In this document: positions 16,291 through 25,080 of the stretch, one piece after another | Layout: every line of letters starts with the position of its first letter | How positions within the stretch are numbered: the stretch's first letter is position 1 | Notes under the pieces: generated by a model | The model's input: only the letters and a program-made list of their open reading frames with translations | The model's database searches: none | Told to the model about the DNA's origin: nothing | Position numbers and translations under genes: made by a program | Source of the DNA: Caulobacter sp. SL161 | GTDB taxonomy: Bacteria; Pseudomonadota; Alphaproteobacteria; Caulobacterales; Caulobacteraceae | Assembly (NCBI RefSeq): GCF_026672375.1 | Contig: NZ_JAPPRA010000001.1 | Location: 2,046,001 to 2,110,000, forward strand | Length of the DNA: 64,000 bases | Direction: 5' to 3'

Positions 16291-17466
16291 TTAGGCGCCG
16301 GCCCTTCGAACCGGGCGCACGCCTGCGTCACGGAGCGCGGCGAGGGTCGGGAAACCGTCGACGGCCATCAGCAGGTCGAGCTCGGCGAGGATGCTCCGCA
16401 ACACGTGGACGACGCCGTCGACGCCGCCGATCGCCAGGCCATAGGCGTAAGGCCGACCGATCCCGACCGCCCGCGCGCCCATCGCCAGCGCTTTGGCGGC
16501 GTCCGATCCGGATCGCACGCCGGAATCGAAGAGGACCGGCGTGTTCCCGCTGGCCGTGACGATATCTTCGAGCAGGTCGATCGCGGCGATGCCGCCATTC
16601 GCCTGACGGCCGCCGTGGTTGGAGCAAAAGACACCGTCAACGCCCAGGTCCACGGCCCGGCGCGCATCGTCCGGGTGACAGATGCCCTTGAGAACGATGG
16701 GCAGCTTGGTGGCCGATCTGAGCCAGGCCAGATCCTCCCAAGTCAGGGTCTTACCAAACAGGCCGCCCCAGGTGCGGATCGCGGTCGCAGGATCCTCGGC
16801 CACCGGCTTACCCAGGATCTCCAGGAAGCGCGGGTCGGTGAAGTAGTTTTGCAGGACATGGCCCCGAAGCTGGGGGAAGTTCGCGTCGTTGAGATCACGC
16901 GGCCGCCAGCCTGTAACCCAGGTGTCGAGCGTCACCACCAGGGCCTTGAAGCCGGCGGTCTCGGCCCGGCGGATCAGGCTTTCGGCGAGGTCGCGGTCCC
17001 TGGGCGTATAGAGCTGGAAAAAGCCGACCCCGTCGCCCAGCGCCGCGCCGACCTTTTCAATCGGATCGTTGGCCAGGGTTGAGGCCATCACGGGCACGCC
17101 CGTCCTTTGCGCCGCGACGGCGGTGGCTATGTCGCCATGTCCGTCCTGGGCGCACATGCCGATGACCCCGATAGGGCTCATAAACAGCGGCGTGGGCAGC
17201 TTCAGACCAAAGAGTTCGATCGACAGGTCGCGCTTGGACGCGTCGACCATCATCCGGGGGACGACGCCCCAGTCGTGAAAGGCGTCGGTGTTCCGGCGCT
17301 GGGTGAACTCATCGCCACAGCCGCCTTGCACGTAGCTGAGCAGATCGGGGGACATGGCGGCGGTCGCGCGCGCTTCCAGCGTCTTGAAGTCGACCGGCCA
17401 TTTGGGGCGCACGCCCTGCAGTCCGGCCCCATAGATCTCGTTCTGATAGTCGCCGTAGTGGGCCAT
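16291..17466 (-). CDS. FMN-dependent alpha-hydroxy acid oxidase, lactate 2-monooxygenase type
   Basis: A 391-residue TIM-barrel flavoprotein. It follows mycobacterial L-lactate 2-monooxygenase nearly block by block: GDYQNEIYGAGLQGV at the start, LSYVQGGCGDEFTQRRN, FMSPIGVIGMCAQDGHGD, LDTWVTGWRPRDLNDANFP, LKGICHPDDARRAVDLGVDG, and active-site His284 in CSNHGGRQANGG. The FMN-phosphate site is DSGVRSGSDAAKALAMGARA. The family oxidises L-lactate to acetate, CO2 and water, or to pyruvate. The long N-terminal lead-in and GWRPRDL favour the monooxygenase branch; substrate is inferred. A long palindrome lies upstream (17542-17577). Confidence 0.9.
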   Translation of the reverse strand: MAHYGDYQNEIYGAGLQGVRPKWPVDFKTLEARATAAMSPDLLSYVQGGCGDEFTQRRNTDAFHDWGVVPRMMVDASKRDLSIELFGLKLPTPLFMSPIGVIGMCAQDGHGDIATAVAAQRTGVPVMASTLANDPIEKVGAALGDGVGFFQLYTPRDRDLAESLIRRAETAGFKALVVTLDTWVTGWRPRDLNDANFPQLRGHVLQNYFTDPRFLEILGKPVAEDPATAIRTWGGLFGKTLTWEDLAWLRSATKLPIVLKGICHPDDARRAVDLGVDGVFCSNHGGRQANGGIAAIDLLEDIVTASGNTPVLFDSGVRSGSDAAKALAMGARAVGIGRPYAYGLAIGGVDGVVHVLRSILAELDLLMAVDGFPTLAALRDAGVRPVRRAGA

Positions 17467-17541
17467 GCCGCGCCCCTCCCGTGTCGTTCTTCTTTGTTCC
17501 CGGACACTCTAGCGCGGCAAACGCATGTTTGAAGGGGCGGC

Positions 17542-17577
17542 CGAGGTTTCGAGACACCCGGGTGTCTCAAAACCTCG
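17542..17577 (-). terminator. 36-bp near-perfect palindrome between aroG and the lactate oxidase gene
   Basis: The core GAGACACCCGGGTGTCTC (17551-17568) is a perfect 18-bp palindrome. The outer arms CGAGGTTT/AAACCTCG extend it to 36 bp with one mismatch. It lies 37 bp after the DAHP synthase stop and 76 bp before the oxidase start, so it may end the aroG transcript. The lack of a T-run and the zero-length loop also allow an operator for the oxidase gene. Confidence 0.5.
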
Positions 17578-17613
17578 CCGAGTCCCCGCTGATTGGAGGC
17601 AGGGCGTTTGGGG

Positions 17614-18711
17614 CTAGACGCCTCGCGCCAGGCGACCTGCGCGAACCGCGTCCGCCAGGTCGTCCAGCAGCCGCACCGAGGTTTCCCAGTCGACGCAGGC
17701 GTCGGTCACCGACTGACCATAGGTCAGGGCCTGGCCTTGGACGATATCCTGCCGGCCGGCCACGAGATTGCTCTCGATCATCACGCCCATGACCGGCGAG
17801 GCGCCGGTCGCGACCTGAGCGCAGACGTCGGCGATCACGGCGGGTTGGTTCTCATGTTTCTTGCCGCTGTTGGCGTGGCTGACATCGACCATCAGGCGCG
17901 GCGGCAGTCCGGCCTTGCTCAGAACCTCGGCGGCGGCGGCGACGCTGGCGGCGTCGTAGTTCGGGGTCTTGCCGCCCCGCAGCACGAGGTGGCAGTCGCC
18001 ATTGCCCGTCGTCGTGGCGATCGCCGCGCGACCCTCTTTGGTGACGGCCAGGAAGTGGTGCGGCTGGGACGCGGCCATGACGGCGTCGACGGCGATCTTC
18101 ACATCGCCATTGGTCCCGTTCTTGAAACCGACAGGGCAGGAAAGGCCTGAGGCCAGTTCGCGGTGGATCTGGCTTTCGGTCGTGCGGGCGCCGATCGCGC
18201 CCCAGGACACCAGGTCGGCGATGTACTGCGGGGTGGTCACGTCCAGGAACTCGCAGGCAGCGGGCAGGCCTTGGGCGCTGACGTCCAGCAGAACTCGTCG
18301 CGCCAGGCGCAGGCCGTCATTGATGCGGAAGCCGCCGTCCAGGCCCGGATCGTTGATCAGGCCCTTCCAGCCCACCGTCGTGCGTGGCTTTTCGAAATAG
18401 ACCCGCATGATCACTTCCAGCTCGCCCGCGTGGCGCTCGCGCTCGGCGGCGAGGCGGCGGGCGTAGTCGATCGCCGCCTTGGGGTCGTGAATGGAACAGG
18501 GGCCGATGACCACGACGAGGCGGTCGTCCTGGCCATGCAGGATCTGATGAACCGCCTGTCGCGCTCCGCCGACGATCTCGGCCACTGACGAGGTGGCGGG
18601 AGCTTCTCCGATGACCTGAGCCGGCGGACTCAGGGTCTGGAGTTTCTCGATCCGCAGGTCATCGGTCGGAACGGGCAGGGTGACGAGGTGAGCGGTGGAC
18701 GTGGACGGCAT
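17614..18711 (-). CDS. aroG: 3-deoxy-7-phosphoheptulonate (DAHP) synthase, class I
   Basis: First step of aromatic amino acid synthesis: PEP plus erythrose-4-phosphate to DAHP. The 365 residues match the E. coli AroF/G/H type: VVIGPCSIHDPKAAIDYARR, IMRVYFEKPRTTVGWKGLIN, DPGLDGGFRINDGL, ARTTESQIHRELASGLSCPV, GFKNGTNGDVKIAVDA, LRGGKTPNYD and the metal-site DVSHANSGKKHENQP. Start is the ATG at 18711; the in-frame extension to 18792 runs back through the terminator hairpin and is not credible. Expression is probably controlled by transcription attenuation through the leader peptide at 18808-18891. Which of AroF, G or H it equals cannot be assigned. Confidence 0.95.
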   Translation of the reverse strand: MPSTSTAHLVTLPVPTDDLRIEKLQTLSPPAQVIGEAPATSSVAEIVGGARQAVHQILHGQDDRLVVVIGPCSIHDPKAAIDYARRLAAERERHAGELEVIMRVYFEKPRTTVGWKGLINDPGLDGGFRINDGLRLARRVLLDVSAQGLPAACEFLDVTTPQYIADLVSWGAIGARTTESQIHRELASGLSCPVGFKNGTNGDVKIAVDAVMAASQPHHFLAVTKEGRAAIATTTGNGDCHLVLRGGKTPNYDAASVAAAAEVLSKAGLPPRLMVDVSHANSGKKHENQPAVIADVCAQVATGASPVMGVMIESNLVAGRQDIVQGQALTYGQSVTDACVDWETSVRLLDDLADAVRAGRLARGV

Positions 18712-18749
18712 TGGCGCGACTCCGGAAAACTTGGAGGTCCGGCGGCCAA

Positions 18750-18781
18750 CAAAAAAGCCGCCCGGGGGACCCCTGGCGGCT
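18750..18781 (-). terminator. Attenuator terminator in the aroG leader
   Basis: Read on the minus strand, AGCCGCC (18781-18775) and GGCGGCT (18762-18756) form a 7-bp stem around a 12-nt loop, followed by an unbroken T-run (18756-18751). The left arm can instead pair with leader-peptide sequence: CCTCTGGCG (18840-18832) with CGCCAGGGG (18778-18770), nine pairs including one G-U. This is the expected antiterminator. Confidence 0.8.
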
Positions 18782-18807
18782 GGTGAAGACATTCGATGGC
18801 GCTGATC

Positions 18808-18891
18808 TCAGGCCAAACGACACCCTCCCGGCGCCAGAGGCGTCGGATAGCTAAAATACCAAAACTGCTGTTGGCAGGCGGCGAGGGTCAT
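18808..18891 (-). CDS. Aromatic-codon leader peptide of aroG
   Basis: A 27-residue ORF starting at ATG 18891 and ending at TGA 18810-18808. Residues 10-15 are FWYFSY, so all three aromatic amino acids are demanded within six codons, preceded by three glutamines. Stalling there would leave codons 18-20 free to form the antiterminator and keep aroG on; full translation would allow the terminator at 18750-18781. A short 1:2 pairing (ACCCTC at 18888-18883 with GAGGGT at 18827-18822) is also possible. There is no clear SD, which fits a leaderless transcript (see promoter). The mechanism is inferred by analogy with trp/phe leaders. Confidence 0.85.
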   Translation of the reverse strand: MTLAACQQQFWYFSYPTPLAPGGCRLA

Positions 18892-18898
18892 CAATGAG

Positions 18899-18927
18899 AG
18901 CCTAGACACAAGATTCGCGGATGTCAC
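18899..18927 (-). promoter_or_regulatory. Predicted promoter of the aroG leader
   Basis: On the minus strand GTGACA (18927-18922) and TAGGCT (18904-18899) are separated by 17 bp. The predicted start point falls at about 18891-18893, at the leader peptide ATG itself. Confidence 0.5.
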
Positions 18928-19002
18928 GCCCCCAGGACCATTTTCGGCGCATGGGGGCGCGCCAGAAGGAGGGAGCCGTCGGGGAGACGGCTCGGTTCAG
19001 GC

Positions 19003-19320
19003 TTAGGGCTTGGTCGACAACGCCTTCAGATCGGCGTCGACCTTGGCGACCATTTCGTTGGTGATCTGCCCCTCGGCGTAGGCTTGCAGTTCCCGCAGGC
19101 TCATGGACTTGAACTGCTCGTAAGCGGGGTGCTTGGCGAGGGTCGGCAGGGTCTTGTCCAGGGCCGCCTTGGCGGCGGGGTTGGCGACGACTGCTTCCAG
19201 CGGCGTGTCGGCGGAGAACGCGTTCGCCGAGGCGGGGGGCGGCGGCGGGGCGGCGTTCTGGGCCAAGGCCGGCGTGGCCAGAAGGGCGGCGAGCACGAGG
19301 CCGGTCGCAATACGCATCAT
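19003..19320 (-). CDS. Small exported protein, function unknown
   Basis: About 105 residues. ATG codons at 19320 and 19317 are adjacent; GGAG upstream fits either. The signal peptide MMRIATGLVLAALLATPALA is followed by a proline-rich linker (NAAPPPPPASANAFS). A compact helical domain comes next (TPLEAVVANPAAKAALDKTL, AYEQFKSMSLRELQAYAEGQ) and ends KVDADLKALSTKP. The helix LRELQAYAEGQITNEMV recurs in small Caulobacterales periplasmic proteins as far as I can recall, but no function is known to me. Confidence 0.78.
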   Translation of the reverse strand: MMRIATGLVLAALLATPALAQNAAPPPPPASANAFSADTPLEAVVANPAAKAALDKTLPTLAKHPAYEQFKSMSLRELQAYAEGQITNEMVAKVDADLKALSTKP

Positions 19321-19450
19321 GGAGCTCCGTTTCGAGAATGGAGTCCTAGAGGACAGCAGGCCGTGGCTCCGGGTCAAGGCAAAGCTTGACGACAGTCGCG
19401 GCGCTGTTGACGCGCGCCAAAACCGAGCCCTGCCTTGACGCTACGTAGAC

Positions 19451-19474
19451 ACGCGTATGCGACAAAATACGCGT
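19451..19474. promoter_or_regulatory. Inverted repeat upstream of the chemoreceptor gene
   Basis: ACGCGTA (19451-19457) and TACGCGT (19468-19474) are perfect complements with a 10-bp spacer, centred 80 bp before the start codon and following a TTGACG (19435-19440). It may be an operator. The binding protein is unknown. Confidence 0.35.
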
Positions 19475-19542
19475 GATCGCACTGAAGTCACGGACGGTTA
19501 ATCCCTAGATCCAATGCTTGGCCGGAATCTCCAGGGGCGGCC

Positions 19543-21138
19543 ATGATCGAGTTCGACAGCATTGAGGCGCAACGGCGCACAGGCGGAAAACTGGTCTTGG
19601 CCTGCAATGCGGCGATGGTGGCGTTGACGCCACTGGCCAGTCTTATCGCGGGCAATGCGGTCGCGAAACTGGCCGGAATCGCCACGGTGCTGGCGCTCAT
19701 GGCGTTCGTGGCCTACCGGGTCGCGGCGGATCATTTTGGCCAGCGCTTGGTGTCAGCCCTTGTTCTGATCGGACAGGTCGCCCTGTTCGTGCTCGCCTTC
19801 AGCGGCAGTCCGCTGCAGTCCGAAGCGCGCATGGCCTTTCTCGCCGCGCTGGCCCTGCTGGTCGCCTATGGCGATTGGCGGATCATCGCTGCCGGCGCGC
19901 TTGCGGTCGCAGCCTGTCATGGCGCCGCGGCGCTGGTCTCGCCGCATGCGCTGGGCGGGAGCGGGGGTCTGATGGCGACGGCCTTCGCGATTGGGGTGAC
20001 GGCCGCCACCGCCTGGTCGCTGATCTGGATGACGGCCGGCGTTTCGAGACTATTCTCGACGGTGTCCGCGCGGACCCGCAACGCCGAGCGTGCGGCCGAA
20101 CAGGCAGGGGAGGCGCGTGAGGCGGTCGTGGCCGAACGCAATGCGCGCGAGCAGTCCGTCGCGGAGCGCGCCGCGCTGAAAGCCGCGATGGAAGCCGAGC
20201 AGAATCTGGTCGTGACCGAACTCGACGCGGCGATCACCAAGCTTGCCGACGGGGACCTGACGTGGCGGCTGCAGCAGAGCTTCGCCGAGCGCTACGAAGG
20301 TCTGCGGGCTAACTTCAACCGGGCGCTGGAGCGCCTGGAAGCCGCCATGGGCGACGTGACCACACGCGCTTCCACCATGACCGACGGCGTCAACGAGATG
20401 AGCCGGGCCTCCGACGAGTTGGCGCGCCGGACCGAGCAGCAGGCCGCCAGTCTGATCCAGACCGCCACGGCGCTGGGCGAAGTGACCGTCGCGGTGAACG
20501 AGACCGCCGAGAACGCCCGGCAAGCCAACGCTGCGGCCGAAGGCGCGCGCCAGGAGGCCGAGCGGTCCGACCCCGTGGTCACCGAGGCTGTCGAGGCCAT
20601 GACCCAGATCGAAACCTCCTCGGGTCAGATCGGTCGGATCATCGGCGTGATCGACGAGATCGCGTTCCAGACGAACCTGCTGGCGCTGAACGCCGGCGTC
20701 GAGGCCGCACGGGCCGGCGAGTCGGGGAGGGGATTCGCCGTCGTCGCTCAGGAAGTTCGCGCCTTGGCGCAGCGTTCGGCGAACGCCGCCAGTGAGATCA
20801 AGACCCTGATCAGCGCTTCGACGGCTCAGGTTTCGGCGGGGGTTGAGCGCGTTGCGCGCACGCGGGAAGCCTTGCAGCGTATCGTCGCGCGGGTCGCCGA
20901 GATCGACGGGCAGGTCAATGCGATCGCCCGCTCGGCGAATGATCAGGCGCAGAGCCTGCGCGACGTCAACACCACCGTCGGCGAGATGGACCGGGTGGTG
21001 CAGCAGAACGCCGCCATGGTGGAGGAAACGACTGCGGCCGCTCACGCCCTGCGCTCTGAGGCGCAAGACCTCAGCGACCGTATCGGCTTGTTCAAGATCA
21101 CGGGCCGCATCGGCGGCGCCCGCCGTCAAGCGGCTTAG
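19543..21138 (+). CDS. Methyl-accepting chemotaxis protein with a membrane-embedded N-terminus
   Basis: A 531-residue chemoreceptor. The first 170 residues hold about six hydrophobic segments and no sizeable periplasmic domain, so it probably senses a membrane or internal cue rather than a periplasmic ligand. A charged helical stretch follows (about 175-230), then a HAMP-like segment ([19 protein letters not shown]) and the signalling domain. The hairpin tip is [20 protein letters not shown], then [20 protein letters not shown], which binds CheA/Che[19 protein letters not shown] near the C-terminus is the usual end. No CheR-tethering pentapeptide is seen. It stands alone, without che genes nearby. 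Confidence 0.93.
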   Translation: MIEFDSIEAQRRTGGKLVLACNAAMVALTPLASLIAGNAVAKLAGIATVLALMAFVAYRVAADHFGQRLVSALVLIGQVALFVLAFSGSPLQSEARMAFLAALALLVAYGDWRIIAAGALAVAACHGAAALVSPHALGGSGGLMATAFAIGVTAATAWSLIWMTAGVSRLFSTVSARTRNAERAAEQAGEAREAVVAERNAREQSVAERAALKAAMEAEQNLVVTELDAAITKLADGDLTWRLQQSFAERYEGLRANFNRALERLEAAMGDVTTRASTMTDGVNEMSRASDELARRTEQQAASLIQTATALGEVTVAVNETAENARQANAAAEGARQEAERSDPVVTEAVEAMTQIETSSGQIGRIIGVIDEIAFQTNLLALNAGVEAARAGESGRGFAVVAQEVRALAQRSANAASEIKTLISASTAQVSAGVERVARTREALQRIVARVAEIDGQVNAIARSANDQAQSLRDVNTTVGEMDRVVQQNAAMVEETTAAAHALRSEAQDLSDRIGLFKITGRIGGARRQAA

Positions 21139-21257
21139 TCGGCTTCTGGTACCTGCGCTGAATCGCCTCGCGGCTGCGGGGCCCCACCAGCCAAAGCCTG
21201 GAACGCTTTCCGATCCGCGTAGGCGTTGTTCGAGTGAAGAGCCGTCTACCGTAGAGG

Positions 21258-21521
21258 TCAGCGCGCGGCGCAGCGCACAGCGGTCCTTTCGAGGCTCCAG
21301 TAGCGGCGGATGACCAGGGCGAGGGTCGCCAGCGTGAATCCGGCGGCGACGTAGCACGCTGGGCAATGGCCCGCGAAAGCCCAGCTGTCCTGGCTGAACG
21401 TGCAGAGGGGACCCGCCAGAAGACGCGGCGCAGCTTCACCAAGAGCGACCGCCCAGCTGACCAGGGTCAGCGCGGCGGTGAACGGAACGCTGTTGCGGAC
21501 CAGAACCTCGAGTTGGGGCAC
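21258..21521 (-). CDS. Small two-helix membrane protein with a CxxC motif
   Basis: About 87 residues from the GTG at 21521, chosen for the SD GGGAG nine bases upstream; the frame could extend to 21662 but would cross the FixK palindrome. It has two hydrophobic helices (FTAALTLVSWAVALGEAAP and CYVAAGFTLATLALVIRRYW) and, between them, the cysteine-rich loop CTFSQDSWAFAGHCPACY. It is divergent from ccoN and shares its regulatory region, so control by the same FixK site is possible. Family not recognised. Confidence 0.6.
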   Translation of the reverse strand: MPQLEVLVRNSVPFTAALTLVSWAVALGEAAPRLLAGPLCTFSQDSWAFAGHCPACYVAAGFTLATLALVIRRYWSLERTAVRCAAR

Positions 21522-21572
21522 CAGATCAATCTCCCATGACGCCAGGACACCATGACCCGCGCGTCGGCGGGA

Positions 21573-21594
21573 GGCTTTGATGCGCATCAAAGCC
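21573..21594 (+). promoter_or_regulatory. Perfect FixK/FNR-type box upstream of ccoN
   Basis: TTGATGCGCATCAA (21577-21590) exactly matches the TTGAT-N4-ATCAA consensus, and the symmetry extends to a perfect 22-bp palindrome. It lies 52 bp before the ccoN ATG. In Caulobacter and rhizobia, cbb3 operons are known to be activated by FixK under low oxygen. Confidence 0.9.
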
Positions 21595-21646
21595 GGGGGA
21601 GTCGTGGCGTGACATCCAGGGGCGAGGTTCGCCCCAGGGAGTCCGT

Positions 21647-23293
21647 ATGTCCGCAACCACACTTAGAAGCGCAGGCCCACCTGCGGGCTCAGCAGCGCTT
21701 CTCGCCATCTCCGTCGTCTGCGCCTTCCTGGCGATCCTCGGGGCTGGTCTCACCCACGATCCGATGTTCCGTCTGCAGATCGGAACCTTCGCGCTGGCCG
21801 GCGTCATCGCCGCCTTCGCCCTGAACGCCGGCCTGGCGGGCGGGACGCTGCAGGATCATCCCGATCAGTATTCAGACAACGTGGTCAAGGCGGGCGTGAT
21901 CGCCACCATGTTCTGGGGCGCGGCGGGCCTTCTGGTCGGCGTGATCATCGCCGCACAGCTGTCCTGGCCGACGGTCTTCTACTTCCCGGACCTGGGCTTC
22001 CTGAACTTTGGCCGTCTGCGGCCGCTGCACACCTCGGCGGTGATTTTCGCGTTCGGCGGCAACGCCCTGATCGCGACGTCCTTCTATGTCGTCCAGCGCA
22101 CCTGCAAGGCGCGTCTGGCCGGCGGCATCACGCCCTGGTTCGTGTTCTGGGGCTACCAGCTGTTCATCGTGCTGGCCGCCACCGGCTATCTGATGGGCGC
22201 GACCTCGGGCAAGGAATACGCCGAGCCCGAATGGTACACCGACCTGTGGCTGACCATCGTCTGGGTCGCCTATCTGCTGGTGTTCCTCGGCACGATCTGG
22301 AAGCGCAAAGAGCCCCATATCTATGTCGCCAACTGGTTCTATCTGGCGTTCATCGTCACGGTCGCGCTGCTCCACCTTGTGAACAACGCCGCCGTTCCGG
22401 TCGGCCTGCTGAACCACAAGTCCTACGGCGTGTTCGCCGGCGTTCAGGACGCTCTGGTCCAGTGGTGGTACGGCCACAACGCCGTCGGCTTCTTCCTGAC
22501 CGCCGGCTTCCTGGCCATGATGTACTACTTCGTGCCCAAGCGCGTTGAGCGGCCGGTCTACAGCTACCGTCTGTCGATCGTGCACTTCTGGGCGCTGATC
22601 TTCATCTACATCTGGGCCGGTCCGCACCACCTGCACTACACGGCTCTGCCGCAGTGGGCGCAGACCCTGGGCATGACCTTCTCGATCATGCTGTGGATGC
22701 CCAGCTGGGGCGGCATGATCAACGGCCTGATGACCCTGTCGGGCGCGTGGGACAAGCTGCGCACCGACCCCGTCGTCCGCATGATGGTCGTCTCGATCGC
22801 CTTCTACGGCATGTCGACCTTCGAAGGTCCGGTGATGTCGATCCGCGCGGTCAACGCGTTGTCCCACTACACCGACTGGACCATCGGCCACGTGCACTCC
22901 GGCGCTCTGGGCTGGGTCGGCTTCATCAGCTTCGGCGCGATCTACTGCCTGGTGCCGTGGCTCTGGAAAAAGCCGGGGATGTACTCGAACAAGCTGATCG
23001 AGTGGCACTTCTGGATCGCGACCACCGGGATCCTGCTCTACATCGCCGCGATGTGGGTGTCGGGCATCATGGAAGGCCTGATGTGGCGGGAATACACCCC
23101 GCAAGGCTTCCTGGCCTACAGCTTCATTGAGACGGTCTCGGCCAAGCACATCGAGAACGTCATCCGGACGATCGGCGGTCTCATGTACCTGAGCGGCGCC
23201 CTGATCATGATCGTCAACATGTGGAAGACGATCGCTTCGCCCTCCGCCGCGCCGGCCGACGCTTCGGCTGCTCCCGCCACCGCGATCGCCTGA
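21647..23293 (+). CDS. ccoN: cbb3-type cytochrome c oxidase subunit I
   Basis: Catalytic heme-copper subunit of the high-affinity terminal oxidase in the inner membrane, 548 residues, with about 12 transmembrane helices. Heme/CuB ligand regions are visible: [38 protein letters not shown], the [16 protein letters not shown] loop and [17 protein letters not shown]. The SD AGGGAG is 5-6 bp upstream. First gene of ccoNOQP-GHIS, controlled by the FixK box at 21573-21594. The alanine-rich C-terminal tail is normal. Confidence 0.97.
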   Translation: MSATTLRSAGPPAGSAALLAISVVCAFLAILGAGLTHDPMFRLQIGTFALAGVIAAFALNAGLAGGTLQDHPDQYSDNVVKAGVIATMFWGAAGLLVGVIIAAQLSWPTVFYFPDLGFLNFGRLRPLHTSAVIFAFGGNALIATSFYVVQRTCKARLAGGITPWFVFWGYQLFIVLAATGYLMGATSGKEYAEPEWYTDLWLTIVWVAYLLVFLGTIWKRKEPHIYVANWFYLAFIVTVALLHLVNNAAVPVGLLNHKSYGVFAGVQDALVQWWYGHNAVGFFLTAGFLAMMYYFVPKRVERPVYSYRLSIVHFWALIFIYIWAGPHHLHYTALPQWAQTLGMTFSIMLWMPSWGGMINGLMTLSGAWDKLRTDPVVRMMVVSIAFYGMSTFEGPVMSIRAVNALSHYTDWTIGHVHSGALGWVGFISFGAIYCLVPWLWKKPGMYSNKLIEWHFWIATTGILLYIAAMWVSGIMEGLMWREYTPQGFLAYSFIETVSAKHIENVIRTIGGLMYLSGALIMIVNMWKTIASPSAAPADASAAPATAIA

Positions 23294-23301
23294 GGTCCCT
23301 G

Positions 23302-24045
23302 ATGTCCATCTGGAAGCACCACGCCAAGTTCGAGCGGCATTCGCTGCTGCTCGTCGTCGGCATCCTCCTGGTCGTCTCGATTGGCGGCCTCGTTGAAATC
23401 GCCCCACTGTTCTGGCTGCAGGGCACCATCGAAAAGGTCCAGGGCGTGCGCACCTATACGCCCCTGGAACTGGCCGGGCGCGACATCTATGTCCGCGAGG
23501 GCTGCTACCTCTGCCACTCGCAGATGGTCCGCCCGCTGCGCGACGAGGTCGAACGCTACGGCCACTACAGCCTGGCGGCCGAGAGCATGTACGACCACCC
23601 GTTCCAATGGGGGTCCAAGCGCACCGGTCCTGACCTGGCGCGTGTCGGCGGCAAGTACTCCGACAGCTGGCACCGCGACCACCTGATCGATCCGCGCTCG
23701 GTCGTGCCGGAGTCGGTGATGCCGCCCTACAAGTTCCTGGCCGCCAATGAGCTGGACTACAGCGACATCGCTGATCGCATGAAGGCCCAGAAGACGGTTG
23801 GCGTGCCTTACACGGCCGATCAGATCACCAACGCCAAGAAGGACCTCGAGGCGCAGGCCGATCCGTTCTCGACCGACGCCGTCGCCCTGCGCGGCCGGTA
23901 CGACGCCAAGGTCGTCAACCGCGACTTCGACGGCGACCCGAACAAGGTCAGCGAGATGGACGCCATCGTGGCCTATCTCCAGATGCTGGGCACGACCGTC
24001 GACTTCAAGACGTACAAGGCCCACGCGCCGGAGAACCAACGATGA
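23302..24045 (+). CDS. ccoO: cbb3-type cytochrome c oxidase subunit II (mono-heme)
   Basis: A membrane-anchored c-type cytochrome passing electrons to CcoN; 247 residues. One N-terminal helix ([20 protein letters not shown]) is followed by the heme site CYLCH (68-72), the distal-ligand region SVMPPYKFL and [11 protein letters not shown]. It starts 8 bp after ccoN and its TGA overlaps the ccoQ ATG (ATGA), implying translational coupling. Confidence 0.97.
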   Translation: MSIWKHHAKFERHSLLLVVGILLVVSIGGLVEIAPLFWLQGTIEKVQGVRTYTPLELAGRDIYVREGCYLCHSQMVRPLRDEVERYGHYSLAAESMYDHPFQWGSKRTGPDLARVGGKYSDSWHRDHLIDPRSVVPESVMPPYKFLAANELDYSDIADRMKAQKTVGVPYTADQITNAKKDLEAQADPFSTDAVALRGRYDAKVVNRDFDGDPNKVSEMDAIVAYLQMLGTTVDFKTYKAHAPENQR

Positions 24046-24209
24046 GCGGTCTCTCCTACGAAACCGTGGCGCGCTTCGCGCAGCAGTTCGGGCTGATCTA
24101 TTTCGGCCTGATCTTCCTCGCGGGCGTCGCCTACGCCCTCCGGCCCTCCAAGAAGGCCGAATTCCAACACGCCGCGCGCATGCCGCTGGACGACGGGGAG
24201 CAACCCTGA
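24042..24209 (+). CDS. ccoQ: cbb3-type oxidase small subunit CcoQ/FixQ
   Basis: A 55-residue single-helix protein ([20 protein letters not shown]) ending in a polar tail with PLDDGEQP. In the family it stabilises the CcoNO-CcoP complex. It is coupled at both ends: its ATG overlaps the ccoO stop, and its TGA overlaps the ccoP ATG (TGATG). Confidence 0.93.
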   Translation: MSGLSYETVARFAQQFGLIYFGLIFLAGVAYALRPSKKAEFQHAARMPLDDGEQP

Positions 24210-25075
24210 TGGCCGACCGTAAGATCGATGACGCCACAGGCGTCGAAACCACCGGCCACGAGTGGGACGGCATTCGCGAACTGGACAATCCGCTGCCCCG
24301 CTGGTGGCTGTGGATCTGGTACGCGAGCATCGCCTTCTCGATCGGCTATTGGGTGCTTATGCCCGCCTGGCCGGGGCTTAACGGCTACACCAGGGGCTTG
24401 CTGAACAAGTCCGACCGGGCCGAGGTGGGCCAGGAGCTGAAGGCGCTCGAAACGCATCGGGGCGAGGGCGCGGCCATGCTGCGCACCGCCAGTCTTGAGC
24501 AGATCGAGAAGGATCCCAAGCTCCAGGCCTACGCCCAGCAAGTCGGCCAATCGGTGTTCGGCGACAACTGCGCCACCTGCCACGGCATCGGCGGCACGGG
24601 CTCCAAGGGCTATGCGAACCTGCGCGACGACGTGTGGCTGTGGGGCGGCAAGCTGGAGGACATCCAGTACACCATCACCCATGGGATCCGTTCTGGCGCA
24701 GAGGGCGCGCGCGTCTCGCAAATGCCCGCCTATGGCCGCGACGAGATGCTCAAGCCCGAGCAGATCGACGATCTGACCGAGTATGTGGTGAACCTGTCGC
24801 GTCGCCCCGCCGACGCCGGTGCGGTCGCTCGCGCGGCGCCTCTGTTCGAGGCCCAGTGCTCGGCCTGCCATGGTCCGCAGGGCCTTGGCAATCAGCAGCT
24901 GGGCGCGCCGAACCTGACCGACGCCGACTGGCTGTTCGGCTCGGATCGCGCCTCCATCCGCGGCCAGATCTACGCGGGCAACGGCGGCGTCATGCCGACC
25001 TGGGCCGGACGTCTGAGCCCCGAAACGATCAAGGCGCTCAGCGTCTACATCCACAGTAACGCAGGCGGTCAGTAG
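24209..25075 (+). CDS. ccoP: cbb3-type cytochrome c oxidase subunit III (di-heme)
   Basis: A 288-residue di-heme cytochrome c. The N-terminus has the typical GIRELDNPLPRWWLWIWY before the membrane helix. Heme sites are CATCH (121-125) and CSACH (217-221), with distal methionines in SQMPAYG and GVMPTWAGRL. Delivers electrons from soluble cytochrome c to CcoO/CcoN. Confidence 0.97.
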   Translation: MADRKIDDATGVETTGHEWDGIRELDNPLPRWWLWIWYASIAFSIGYWVLMPAWPGLNGYTRGLLNKSDRAEVGQELKALETHRGEGAAMLRTASLEQIEKDPKLQAYAQQVGQSVFGDNCATCHGIGGTGSKGYANLRDDVWLWGGKLEDIQYTITHGIRSGAEGARVSQMPAYGRDEMLKPEQIDDLTEYVVNLSRRPADAGAVARAAPLFEAQCSACHGPQGLGNQQLGAPNLTDADWLFGSDRASIRGQIYAGNGGVMPTWAGRLSPETIKALSVYIHSNAGGQ

Positions 25076-25080
25076 GGCCC

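Noticed and set aside
18712..18792. Longer N-terminus for DAHP synthase from 18792
   Set aside because: The extra codons are the attenuator stem and T-run; family similarity begins after 18711.
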